The notes below the pieces were generated by a model that did no database searches, had not been told where the DNA came from, and saw only the letters and a program-made list of their open reading frames with translations. A program made the position numbers and the translations under genes. From DAOVFN01 sp964484305 (GTDB lineage: Archaea; Aenigmatarchaeota; Aenigmatarchaeia; QMZP01), in the NCBI GenBank assembly GCA_964484305.1, contig CAZAEI010000021.1, forward strand, positions 1-15,168: DNA of 15,168 nucleotides, given 5' to 3'. Positions 5,724-11,508 of this stretch are shown one piece after another (positions within the stretch are counted from its first letter, which is position 1; the number at the start of each line of letters is the position of its first letter).

Positions 5724-6122
5724 TCATACCACCTGATTTGCTATCTTGCCTATCGTAGAGAACCTCTCAACCGCCTCCCTCGCGACAGGGCCCTTGACCA
5801 GGGTTCCCCTGGCCTCGCCCTTTTCGTTCACCAGGACAGCAGCGTTGTCCTCAAAGGATATGTGGGTCCCATCGGTGCGCCTGTACTCCCTTCTCTGCCT
5901 TATTATGACAGCCCTGTGGACCTCATGCCGCACCTTCTCATCGCCCTTGATTACCTTTACAGATACCTGGCTGGCCACGCCTGCTGTTGGCTTGGTCCTT
6001 CTCTTTCCCTTGAATCCCATTACCGATATAATCTTGATTATCTTGGCGCCGGTGTTGTCGGCACAGACCAGCTCTGCCCCCACCGGAAGGGCCTTTGTAA
6101 CCCTGGTTGATATTGCCTTCAT
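5724..6122 (-). CDS. rpl14: Large ribosomal subunit protein uL14
   Basis: This is a 132-residue beta-barrel protein of the large subunit near the factor-binding and subunit interface. The archaeal hallmarks are LPVGAELVCADNTGAKIIKI (cited by key residues ADNTGAK), VKVIKGDEKVRHEVHRAVIIRQRREYRRTDGTHISFEDNAAVLV (key residues VIxRQR, DGTxIxFEDNAAVL), and the C-terminal KGPVAREAVERF, all in the expected order. The length is normal. The ATG is preceded by CAAGGTGAAATA, where the SD comes from a single repeat unit in the uS17-uL14 spacer. It is followed by the orphan ORF rather than directly by uL24. Confidence 0.97.
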   Translation of the reverse strand: MKAISTRVTKALPVGAELVCADNTGAKIIKIISVMGFKGKRRTKPTAGVASQVSVKVIKGDEKVRHEVHRAVIIRQRREYRRTDGTHISFEDNAAVLVNEKGEARGTLVKGPVAREAVERFSTIGKIANQVV

Positions 6123-6126
6123 TATT

Positions 6127-6180
6127 TCACCTTGACTGTTCGATTTGGTAAGCTTGTATCCGTCCCGAAGGGACGTCAGG
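6127..6180 (-). repeat. Intercistronic hairpin/SD repeat, single unit (uS17 to uL14)
   Basis: There is one unit: a hairpin, cgtcccgaagggacg, at 6161-6175 (6-bp stem, 3-nt loop), followed on the coding strand by the CTTACCAAATCGAAC box and then GTCAAGGTGAAATAATG. It is the simplest complete example of the family and shows the consensus order: hairpin, TTACC box, SD, start codon. Confidence 0.85.
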
Positions 6181-6185
6181 TGCTC

Positions 6186-6746
6186 TCACTTTCCCTTCTT
6201 CTTGGTTGGTCTCTTCTCTGCCTTCTTTTCTTTAACATCCCTTTGTTCTTCAGGTTTGGTGGGCTTGGGCTTCTCCCCTGCCTTCTCTTCCTTGGCCTCA
6301 TCCTTATTGGCCTGCTCCTCTGGTAGTTTCTCGCGCTCGGCCCCGGTCTTTAAGGCCTTTGCCTTGGTCTCTGCCTCGGCCTCTATCTCAGCCACCTTGA
6401 ACTCTGTCCTCTCGACCCTCCTCTTCGTGACAGCGACCACCACGAAGTGCTTGGTCTTGGAGAGGGGCCTGCACTCTGCGATTATGACCTCGTCGCCCTC
6501 CCTGGCCTTCATGCACTCGGGATTGTGGGCAACCACCCTGGACCTTCTCCTCTCATATCTCTCGTACTTGGGAACCAGGTGGGTGTATCCCCACTCGACA
6601 ACCACGGTGTCCCTGGCCTTGGAGGACCTGACAGTCCCCTGGAAGGTCATTCCCCTGACAGGAAGGCTGCCGTGCCAGGCGCAGTTCTTGTCCTGGCATT
6701 CCCTTTCAGGGGGTTTCACAGGAACCCCGATTGACTCCCTTATCAT
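6186..6746 (-). CDS. rps17: Small ribosomal subunit protein uS17 with charged C-terminal tail
   Basis: uS17 is an OB-fold primary 16S rRNA-binding protein. Residues 1-112 match the archaeal family: CxxxxCxWHGxLPVRG (C17, C22; HGSLPVRG at 25-32), FQGTVRSSKARDTVVVEW, YERYERRRSRVVAHNP, and GDEVIIAECRPLSKTKHFVVV. Residues 115-186 form a lysine/glutamate-rich extension ending TKKKGK that the family normally lacks. It is the first gene of a transcript predicted from the TATA box at 6907-6914, with about 140 nt of structured leader. No repeat unit precedes it. The SD is weak (GATGAGACT), which would suit leader-controlled initiation. Confidence 0.95.
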   Translation of the reverse strand: MIRESIGVPVKPPERECQDKNCAWHGSLPVRGMTFQGTVRSSKARDTVVVEWGYTHLVPKYERYERRRSRVVAHNPECMKAREGDEVIIAECRPLSKTKHFVVVAVTKRRVERTEFKVAEIEAEAETKAKALKTGAEREKLPEEQANKDEAKEEKAGEKPKPTKPEEQRDVKEKKAEKRPTKKKGK

Positions 6747-6886
6747 AGTCTCATCTTATCTGTTATGTTTTAAGCTGTAGAGAAACAATCAGCCTCTCTA
6801 CCTTCGCGGGGCCTCGGCCCGGCGGTGGGTAACTCAGCTTATCGCTTGGTTAGCGGGTTTATCCGCTACCATGCATGCGAGTTCGA
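6747..6886 (-). promoter_or_regulatory. Structured 5' leader of the uS17 operon
   Basis: About 140 nt between the predicted transcription start and uS17 hold three strong stem-loops: 6848-6870 (GGtTAGCGG pairing with CCGCTACC, one bulge), 6805-6824 (CGC-g-GGGC, loop CTCG, GCCC-g-GCG), and 6777-6801 (GTAGAGA pairing with TCTCTAC, 11-nt loop). No ORF of note lies in it. It could be an autoregulatory ribosomal-protein leader or another cis RNA; its function is inferred only from structure and position. Confidence 0.55.
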
Positions 6887-6906
6887 TTAATAGATAATGT
6901 AATGCA

Positions 6907-6914
6907 TATTTAAA
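6907..6914 (-). promoter_or_regulatory. TATA box of the uS17 operon
   Basis: On the minus strand the sequence reads CCTTTAAATATGC, a good archaeal TATA element. It sits just past the end of the inserted 397-residue gene, so the downstream ribosomal genes have their own promoter. Using the spacing seen at the leaderless genes here (about 24 nt), transcription would start near 6886. Confidence 0.65.
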
Positions 6915-6919
6915 GGTTT

Positions 6920-8113
6920 TCAGTTCCTCTCGATTGAATCCTTTATGCATATGCTTTCCTGATGGCCGGATGGCCTGCAATATCTGGGTACCTCGATGCC
7001 GGTTTCCGCAAGGGGAACTGGTATCAATAAGCCATAAGGCTCATTGACCCTGAAATATTCCCTTGCCCTCGCTGGGATTATCTCCCAGTCAGAACTGGGT
7101 GTGTTCTCAAACACCATCCTTCCTGTGCTGCCTATGTGGTGAAGGCCTGAATTGCCTGTTATCGTGGATTTCAGCCTTGACAGAAATGTTACTTCCAGGT
7201 GTTCTGACCTGAATCTACTGTAGTAATTTCCCAGATGTTTGTAAATGTCCTTTACATGGAAGGGGAATACGTATGCCGGTGTATCGCTATGGATATGCTC
7301 ATTGCTAATGGTGAGGCTGGGGAGGGCCAGATATTCGTCACCGATATCATCAATCAGAGCCTCTCTGAATAGCCTCTCTGCATCCTCTTTTCTTGTACCG
7401 TAGCGTATCCTTGCGCCTGGAATCTTTTCCATGAAACTGATCTCGGGTGAAAGGGTAAGCATGTAACCCGGGAGCTCTCTATCGCCTGAGCGCGCATCAT
7501 CTGACACGTCTTTGCCGTCCCTTTTTATCCTTACCTTGTCCATGACATCTATCGTATAAAAGTTCCTTTCTGATAGTGATACCTGGAATGGAGCACAGGG
7601 AAGCTTGTCCATCACGTAAGGGACACTTGCCCTGTTTGCGAAGAGGATGTACATTCCGTTGTCATTACGGTCACCATGCCATATGAAGGGGCTAAACTCG
7701 CGGTGGCCAGTGTTGCTGGCTACAGCAAAACCATAGGCATCCAGTTTTGTTTTTGCCACGTTGCTCCGGGTCTCAAGGCACAGGAACTCCCCTTCATTGA
7801 TTATGGGTCCAATCGGGCAATGGCCCACAAAGACTTCGTGCGGAAGGATCTCATCCCTTCTTCCAATCTCTGTCCTACCCTTATAGAATTTTGTGATTGG
7901 CATGTCCACTGATTCGGGGTTGGGATCTCCATTAAGATAACCCTCGATTCCGGGGAGCCTTTCCAGAAGCACGGATGAGGGATACACGACGCCCAGCTCT
8001 ATTGTTACATCATCGATATACTCGGCTGGGGAGAAGAGCATCTTTCTATTCCTGTAGAACTCGGCATCCTTTTGCCTCCGTTCATCCAGATCCGGTCGCC
8101 TCTTGAACAGCAT
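6920..8113 (-). CDS. Divergent dCTP deaminase/dUTPase-superfamily-like protein
   Basis: At 397 residues this is far longer than ordinary Dcd or dUTPase (about 150-200) but close to the double-domain DCD family (about 360-370). Two segments suggest the trimeric dUTPase fold. Residues 90-131 (LPHEVFVGHCPIGPI... ETRSNVAKTKLDAYGFAV) resemble the GRSSLARLGLxV motif. Residues 153-180 and 329-368 (GRMVFENTPSSDWEII ... YGLLIPVPL) both resemble the following strands, TLELxN...PVxLxPG. The catalytic glutamate and serine are not clearly conserved, so activity is uncertain. It is a leaderless gene: the TATA box lies 23-24 nt before the ATG. Codon use is AT-richer than in the ribosomal genes. It separates Rpp29 from uS17, normally adjacent, and is probably an insertion. 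Confidence 0.5.
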   Translation of the reverse strand: MLFKRRPDLDERRQKDAEFYRNRKMLFSPAEYIDDVTIELGVVYPSSVLLERLPGIEGYLNGDPNPESVDMPITKFYKGRTEIGRRDEILPHEVFVGHCPIGPIINEGEFLCLETRSNVAKTKLDAYGFAVASNTGHREFSPFIWHGDRNDNGMYILFANRASVPYVMDKLPCAPFQVSLSERNFYTIDVMDKVRIKRDGKDVSDDARSGDRELPGYMLTLSPEISFMEKIPGARIRYGTRKEDAERLFREALIDDIGDEYLALPSLTISNEHIHSDTPAYVFPFHVKDIYKHLGNYYSRFRSEHLEVTFLSRLKSTITGNSGLHHIGSTGRMVFENTPSSDWEIIPARAREYFRVNEPYGLLIPVPLAETGIEVPRYCRPSGHQESICIKDSIERN

Positions 8114-8132
8114 AGCCTAGATTTGTGTGTCT

Positions 8133-8140
8133 TATTTAAA
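8133..8140 (-). promoter_or_regulatory. TATA box of the 397-aa Dcd-like gene
   Basis: The minus strand reads CATTTAAATAAG; the box centre is about 23.5 nt from the ATG at 8113 and there is no SD, so a leaderless transcript is predicted. Confidence 0.65.
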
Positions 8141-8177
8141 TGTTTGTTATCTACAAGTGGTTACTTGTTGTTGCATT

Positions 8178-8456
8178 TTACCACTTCCTTAGTTTCTTCT
8201 TTACCCTGTCCTCGGGGCGGGCCACGAGGAGGCGGCCCTCGACCCTGACCCATTCACCTGAGGGGAGGTGGAAGGAGAAAATACAGGAGTCCTTGGGGAG
8301 GTTCCTGACCCCGGCCCTGGTCTCGATGGTGAGGATGTTGCGGGATTCGTCCACAACCCTGCCGGAGAGGCCGGCCTGGGAGGGGTTGGTGGATTTGACA
8401 ACCTTCACCTCCAGGCCAATTAATTCGTGGCGGACGAGATTGCTGGGAGTTATCAT
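8178..8456 (-). CDS. rnp1: RNase P protein component 1 (Rpp29/Pop4)
   Basis: This Sm-like-fold protein subunit of archaeal RNase P helps the RNA subunit process tRNA 5' ends. It has 92 residues. Family features are NLVRHELIGLEVKVVKSTNPS (key residues HELIG near 10-14), GLSGRVVDESRNILTIET (29-46) and the C-terminal WVRVEGRLLVARPEDRVKKK (about 69-88). In archaea the gene typically sits between uL29/SUI1 and uS17. Here cysteine synthase precedes it and the Dcd-like gene follows it. With no upstream ribosomal gene to read through from, it has its own TATA-like element, TTTTAATA (8475-8482), about 22-23 nt before the ATG, and no SD. Confidence 0.93.
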   Translation of the reverse strand: MITPSNLVRHELIGLEVKVVKSTNPSQAGLSGRVVDESRNILTIETRAGVRNLPKDSCIFSFHLPSGEWVRVEGRLLVARPEDRVKKKLRKW

Positions 8457-8474
8457 GTTGATAATTGGAGATGC

Positions 8475-8482
8475 TATTAAAA
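8475..8482 (-). promoter_or_regulatory. TATA box of Rpp29
   Basis: The minus strand reads CCTTTTAATAGC, with its centre about 22.5 nt from the ATG at 8456, predicting a leaderless mRNA. It is divergent from the cysteine synthase leader promoter, with the two boxes 28 bp apart. Confidence 0.55.
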
Positions 8483-8510
8483 GGCTTGCAATGTACCCGA
8501 GGCAAAAAGG

Positions 8511-8518
8511 TTTTAAAG
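8511..8518 (+). promoter_or_regulatory. TATA box of the cysteine synthase leader
   Basis: The sequence AAAAAGGTTTTAAAGG contains a purine-rich BRE-like element followed by TTTTAAAG. Its centre is about 24.5 nt before the ATG at 8539, the same spacing as at 14614-14621, so the transcript should begin at or next to that ATG. Confidence 0.55.
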
Positions 8519-8538
8519 GGATATTTCAAGTATATTGT

Positions 8539-8613
8539 ATGAATCAGAAAAAATCGATTCCGGGAAGGATGGATTATGTGACATCCCTAGCTGGGACTGT
8601 TTCTTGTTGCTGA
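8539..8613 (+). CDS. Predicted 24-aa leader peptide ending Cys-Cys
   Basis: A 24-codon ORF starts at the position predicted for a leaderless transcript. It begins MNQKKSIPGR and ends AGTVSCC, with tandem TGT-TGC cysteine codons immediately before the TGA stop. It lies 110 nt upstream of cysteine synthase on the same strand. Cysteine codons are rare, so a terminal Cys-Cys just upstream of the cysteine biosynthetic gene suggests that ribosome stalling at these codons senses charged tRNA-Cys. After the stop there is a 10-bp palindrome, TTGTCGACAA (8632-8641), then a T-rich stretch (8643-8663, TTGGTTTTGTTGATGTTT) that could act as an archaeal terminator. The regulatory role is inferred from sequence layout only; the frame is also open further upstream. 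Confidence 0.5.
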   Translation: MNQKKSIPGRMDYVTSLAGTVSCC

Positions 8614-8642
8614 TTCTGAGTTCATTGGCTCTTGTCGACAAT

Positions 8643-8663
8643 CCTTGGTTTTGTTGATGTTTA
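8643..8663 (+). terminator. Possible T-rich attenuator after the Cys-Cys leader peptide
   Basis: The T-rich run CCTTGGTTTTGTTGATGTTT lies 30 nt after the leader stop and just after the palindrome TTGTCGACAA. Archaeal RNA polymerase terminates at T-rich tracts, so this could be a conditional terminator. The run is interrupted, so the call is weak. Confidence 0.25.
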
Positions 8664-8688
8664 ATCAAATCGCTATGGAGGTGAGTAT

Positions 8689-8742
8689 ATGAAAAAACAT
8701 GTGCGGACAGAAGATATAAAGGGTGAATATCGGTGCCTATGA
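8689..8742 (+). CDS. 17-aa upstream ORF overlapping the cysteine synthase start
   Basis: The best SD of this region, GGAGGTGA (8677-8684), precedes not the cysteine synthase but this ORF, which encodes MKKHVRTEDIKGEYRCL. Its penultimate codon is Cys (TGC). It overlaps the first 20 nt of cysteine synthase in another frame. It may be a leader peptide that couples translation to cysteine synthase, or the original N-terminus of the enzyme separated by a one-base indel. Both readings explain why the enzyme itself has no spaced SD. Confidence 0.5.
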   Translation: MKKHVRTEDIKGEYRCL

Positions 8743-9601
8743 TGTACTGGGCATCATAGGAAATACGCCACTGGTAAGGATAGGGAACTTGTATGCAAAA
8801 CTTGAGACGACCAACCCAACGGGAAGCGTCAAGGACAGGATGGCCTCGTACATGGTAAGGAAGGCCGAAATTAGAGGGGAACTCAAGCAGGGAATCCGGA
8901 TAATAGAGGTTACCAGCGGGAATACAGGGATATCCTTTTCAATGATATCGGCCATTAAGGGTTACAGGTTTATTGCGGTAATGCCGGAATCAATGAGTCT
9001 GGAAAGGAGGAAGATGATGAAGGCATTTGGCGCAGAGTTTGTTTTAACGCCTGCAGAAGAAGACATGGCTGGGGCAATGAAAAAGTATGAGGGGCTTGTG
9101 AAAAGATATCCGGATGCTTGGCTTCCTAGGCAGTTTGAGAACCCGGACAACATAGTAGCGCACAGGGAAGGATTAGGAAAGGAGATTGTTGAGCAGATCC
9201 AAGGGAGGGTTGATGCATTTGTCGCAGGAATCGGGACAGGCGGAACCCTCATAGGCGTTGCCCAGGCATTGAAAGAGGTAAATCCAGATGTAAAGATCAT
9301 TGGGGTCGAGCCGGAAGAATCAGCTGTGTTGTCCGGAGGGAGACCTGGTCTGCACAAGATACAGGGAATAGGAGAAGGGTTTGTTCCAGGGCTTGTGAAG
9401 GACAATATTCACCTAATTGATGAAGTCATAACAATCAGGAGCGACGAAGCAACCAGGATGAAAGGTGTTTTGGCATATAAATATGGGTTGCTTGTCGGAA
9501 TAAGCTCAGGTGCAAATGTCCTGGCAGCAATGGAGGTCAGCAAGAGGTATGAAAACGTAGTGACAATTCTTCCGGATCGCGGAGAACGGTACCTGTCTTG
9601 A
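8723..9601 (+). CDS. cysK: Cysteine synthase (O-acetylserine/O-phosphoserine sulfhydrylase, PLP-dependent)
   Basis: This is a fold-type II PLP enzyme that makes cysteine from an activated serine and sulfide. Motifs in order: IGNTPLVRI (12-20), NPTGSVKDR (31-39) with the PLP lysine K37, TSGNTG (64-69), the phosphate-binding GTGGT (171-175), GLHKIQGIGEGFVP (209-222), GISSGAN (259-265) and the terminal LPDRGERYLS (283-292). At 292 residues it is a complete single-domain CysK/CysM-type enzyme. The acyl donor cannot be decided by eye. The only usable start is GTG at 8723, since an in-frame TAA lies 3 nt before it, and it lacks a spaced SD. The gene lies opposite to the surrounding ribosomal operon, between SUI1 and Rpp29, and is AT-richer, consistent with insertion by transfer. 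Confidence 0.95.
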   Translation: MNIGAYDVLGIIGNTPLVRIGNLYAKLETTNPTGSVKDRMASYMVRKAEIRGELKQGIRIIEVTSGNTGISFSMISAIKGYRFIAVMPESMSLERRKMMKAFGAEFVLTPAEEDMAGAMKKYEGLVKRYPDAWLPRQFENPDNIVAHREGLGKEIVEQIQGRVDAFVAGIGTGGTLIGVAQALKEVNPDVKIIGVEPEESAVLSGGRPGLHKIQGIGEGFVPGLVKDNIHLIDEVITIRSDEATRMKGVLAYKYGLLVGISSGANVLAAMEVSKRYENVVTILPDRGERYLS

Positions 9602-9617
9602 TAAGGAGGTTAAGTTG

Positions 9618-9662
9618 ATGGTATGCATACAAACTCGGGTAATATACCTAGAGATAGCTTAA
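9618..9662 (+). CDS. Possible 14-aa mini-ORF after cysteine synthase
   Basis: AAGGAGGT (9603-9610) is a perfect SD 7 nt before an ATG that opens only 14 codons (MVCIQTRVIYLEIA). It may be the relic of a deleted downstream gene in the cysteine operon or chance. No homology is visible. Confidence 0.2.
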   Translation: MVCIQTRVIYLEIA

Positions 9663-9695
9663 AATGTGTGGGTTTCCGGCTAGGTTGTCTATTGC

Positions 9696-10001
9696 CTAGG
9701 CGACCTCAATCTGGTCCTCGGAGAAGCCCAGCTTCTTGAGGGCATCCAGGACCTTGCTCCTGTGTTCTCCCTGAAGCTCTATCACGCTGCCCTTGAGGGT
9801 CCCCCCGCAGGCCAGCCTCTGCTTGAGTTCCTTGAGAATCTTCTTGTTGTCCACATCCTTGCCGATTCCCTCGACAATGGTTATGAACTTGCCGTATCGC
9901 CTCCTGACAGCGGAGACCCTTATCTTTTCCTTCTCCTTTGCAATGGTCTCGCAGATGCAGAGCTCCTTGGGAAGACCGCACTTCTCACAGATTTCATCCA
10001 T
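9696..10001 (-). CDS. Translation initiation factor aIF1 (SUI1 family)
   Basis: Archaeal aIF1/eIF1 binds the small subunit and helps select the start codon. The protein has 101 residues. The N-terminus has a four-cysteine zinc-binding motif (C5, C8, C15, C17 in EICEKCGLPKELCICE) typical of archaeal members. The SUI1 domain follows, with KFITIVEGIGKD, LKQRLACGGTLKGSVIELQG (key residues LACGGTxK) and VLDALKKLGF. The in-frame upstream start at 10061 lies inside uL29, so I chose the ATG at 10001, which overlaps the uL29 end by 8 nt and aligns with the family start. Its stop overlaps a small CTAGG/CCTAG inverted repeat (9680-9699) where the converging cysteine synthase transcript also ends. Confidence 0.93.
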   Translation of the reverse strand: MDEICEKCGLPKELCICETIAKEKEKIRVSAVRRRYGKFITIVEGIGKDVDNKKILKELKQRLACGGTLKGSVIELQGEHRSKVLDALKKLGFSEDQIEVA

Positions 10002-10221
10002 TCCTATGCTTTTCCTCCAGAGATTTAGACCTCTCCCTCTCGGCTGTAAGGATTCTGGCAATGCTTCGCCTGATTTCCTTTATCCTTCCGGGAGAAGTGA
10101 CAGAAGCCCCGATGTTTATCTTGGCGCGCTCCTTGGAGAGCTCAAGCCTGAGCTCTTCCAGCTTCTTTCTGGCCTCCTTGTCATCGAGCTTCCTGATTTC
10201 CTTTTTTCTTAGAACAGCCAT
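9994..10221 (-). CDS. rpl29: Large ribosomal subunit protein uL29
   Basis: This 75-residue two-helix protein sits by the exit tunnel of the large subunit. It has the family pattern LRKKEIRKLDDKEARKKLEELRLELSKERAKI (key residues LDxxEAxxKLxELRxEL), then the archaeal GASVTSPGRIKEIRRSIARILT with the RxIARxLT motif. It follows uS3 by 15 nt, with AAAGTGACC as SD, and overlaps SUI1. The AT-rich AATTTAAATG (around 10249-10256, in the last codons of uS3) could be an internal TATA box, about 31 nt from this ATG, but it is not required. Confidence 0.94.
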   Translation of the reverse strand: MAVLRKKEIRKLDDKEARKKLEELRLELSKERAKINIGASVTSPGRIKEIRRSIARILTAERERSKSLEEKHRNG

Positions 10222-10236
10222 ATGGTCACTTTATAG

Positions 10237-11118
10237 TTATTTAGAAACATTTAAATTACTTGCGCCCTTCTGGGTGTGCCCGGCAGGCTTGCCCTGCTTC
10301 TTGGGGGTTGCCTTCTTTTCGGAGGCCTTCCTGGCGGATTTCCTTGCCCCGGCCTTGGGGGTCTCTTTCTTGGGTTTTGGTTTGGCCCCCTTGGCTGGCT
10401 TGGCTTCCCTCTTGGGGGTTGCCTTCCTTTCAGGGGCCTCCCTGGCGGGCCCCTCCTCCTTGGAGGGCTTCTTCACGGCCTCCTCGTCAGGGACCTCCCC
10501 GGATTCCGGGGCTATATCAATCCTGTGCTGCACGCTGTCCCGTATCTGGCCTGTTATGTCCTGGAACTGCTTCATTATCTTGACCTTGATTCCTATCTTG
10601 CCGGGCCTGGTCTGGGCCTCCTCAAAGCCGTAGTCCACAAGGGTCCGGACAGGCTCGCCGCAGTGCTTGAGGTAGCCCTTCTGGAACTTTCCTGTCATGC
10701 CCTTTCCACCGCCAAGCTTTCCTGATATTATTATCTCTGCCCCAATGGCCCCGGAATCTATTATCCTCTTGATGGTTAGGTTGCCTATCTTCTTGTAGTT
10801 GTAGCCCTTCTCGAGAGCAGAGGCAATCTGCTTGGCCACTATCCTGGGGTCGAGGTTGGGGTTCTTTATCATCTTGACATCCAGCTGGGGATTGTCAAGG
10901 CCGAACCTCTGCTTGACAGCTTCGGTCATCTCGTTTATGTTCTTTCCGCTCTTGCCGATTATCCTGCCTGGCTTGTTGGTGTATATTATTATCTTGATTC
11001 CCAGGGGAGTCCTCTGGATCTCGGTCTTGGAGTAGTCGCCCAGAGGAAACTTCTTCCTTATGAACTCCTCTATCTGGGCCTCCTTGATTCCCTGCTTGAT
11101 GAAGTATTCATTGAGCAT
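10237..11118 (-). CDS. rps3: Small ribosomal subunit protein uS3 with lysine/proline/alanine-rich tail
   Basis: uS3 lies at the mRNA entry channel. The N-terminal KH domain has the PGRIIGKSGKNI loop (GKSG at 55-58). The C-terminal domain has GAIGAEIIISGKLGGGKGM (key residues GAxGxEIxxSGKL) and YLKHCGEPVRTLVDYG, then RPGKIGIKVKIM. The ATG at 11118 is chosen over the upstream in-frame start because it overlaps the uL22 stop (TAATG) and matches family N-termini. Residues 205-293 are a low-complexity tail with repeated KPK, ATPK and AREA motifs, resembling histone H1-type tails and longer than in typical archaea (about 210-240 residues in total). Confidence 0.96.
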   Translation of the reverse strand: MLNEYFIKQGIKEAQIEEFIRKKFPLGDYSKTEIQRTPLGIKIIIYTNKPGRIIGKSGKNINEMTEAVKQRFGLDNPQLDVKMIKNPNLDPRIVAKQIASALEKGYNYKKIGNLTIKRIIDSGAIGAEIIISGKLGGGKGMTGKFQKGYLKHCGEPVRTLVDYGFEEAQTRPGKIGIKVKIMKQFQDITGQIRDSVQHRIDIAPESGEVPDEEAVKKPSKEEGPAREAPERKATPKREAKPAKGAKPKPKKETPKAGARKSARKASEKKATPKKQGKPAGHTQKGASNLNVSK

Positions 11119-11498
11119 TATCTCGCCTCCAATACGACCTGAAGGTTGGTGGATTTTCTCTTCTCCCTTCGTCTCTTCCATCCCCTTGGCCTGTAGAATG
11201 TGAAGCCCTTGTGGGCCGAGGCGTGAATGTGCAGCTTCTCGGTGTCCAGACCCTTGATCTCGGCATTGCTCTCAGCGCTCCTGACCATGTTCAGGACCTG
11301 CCTGGTTGTGTTGGTGTAGTATTTGCCAGAGAGGCTCCTCTTCTGGTCGAGGAGGTCCTGGAGCAGGGCCTTCCCCCTTTCGAGCCTCATGCCTGAAACT
11401 GCCCTGCAGAGCACGGCAGTGCTCGAGCTGGAGATGCTCAGGCCCCTGCCGTAGGCGCGGGCCGACTTCTTTGGGTCTGTATCGTGTGCGTAGGTCAT
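11118..11498 (-). CDS. rpl22: Large ribosomal subunit protein uL22
   Basis: uL22 is a tunnel-lining protein of the large subunit. Archaeal landmarks are KSARAYGRGLSISSSSTAVLCRAVSGMRLERGKALLQDLL (key residues A-xx-RxLxIS and IrGxxLxxAxxxL), then RQVLNMVRSAESNAEIKGLD (key residues SAExNA), LHIHASAHKG and RPRGWKRRREKRKSTNLQVVL. At 126 residues it is rather short for an archaeal uL22 (about 145-155), mainly in the central segment. It follows uS19 by 10 nt and shares one nucleotide with uS3 in a TAATG stop/start. Confidence 0.95.
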   Translation of the reverse strand: MTYAHDTDPKKSARAYGRGLSISSSSTAVLCRAVSGMRLERGKALLQDLLDQKRSLSGKYYTNTTRQVLNMVRSAESNAEIKGLDTEKLHIHASAHKGFTFYRPRGWKRRREKRKSTNLQVVLEAR

Positions 11499-11508
11499 AT
11501 ATTCATCT

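Noticed and set aside
6747..6830. Box C/D small RNA in the uS17 leader
   Set aside because: CTGA-like words occur but there is no RUGAUGA C box at the right spacing.
6823..6895. Functional tRNA gene
   Set aside because: No acceptor-stem or T-stem pairing and a misplaced anticodon arm; kept only as a weak relic finding.
8140..8538. 157-codon plus-strand ORF running into the Cys-Cys peptide
   Set aside because: Its first 130 codons are the opposite strand of Rpp29, with no plausible start signal; only the last 24 codons fit a TATA-defined start.
8457..9695. Insertion sequence carrying cysteine synthase
   Set aside because: No transposase, terminal inverted repeats or target-site duplication could be seen around the segment.
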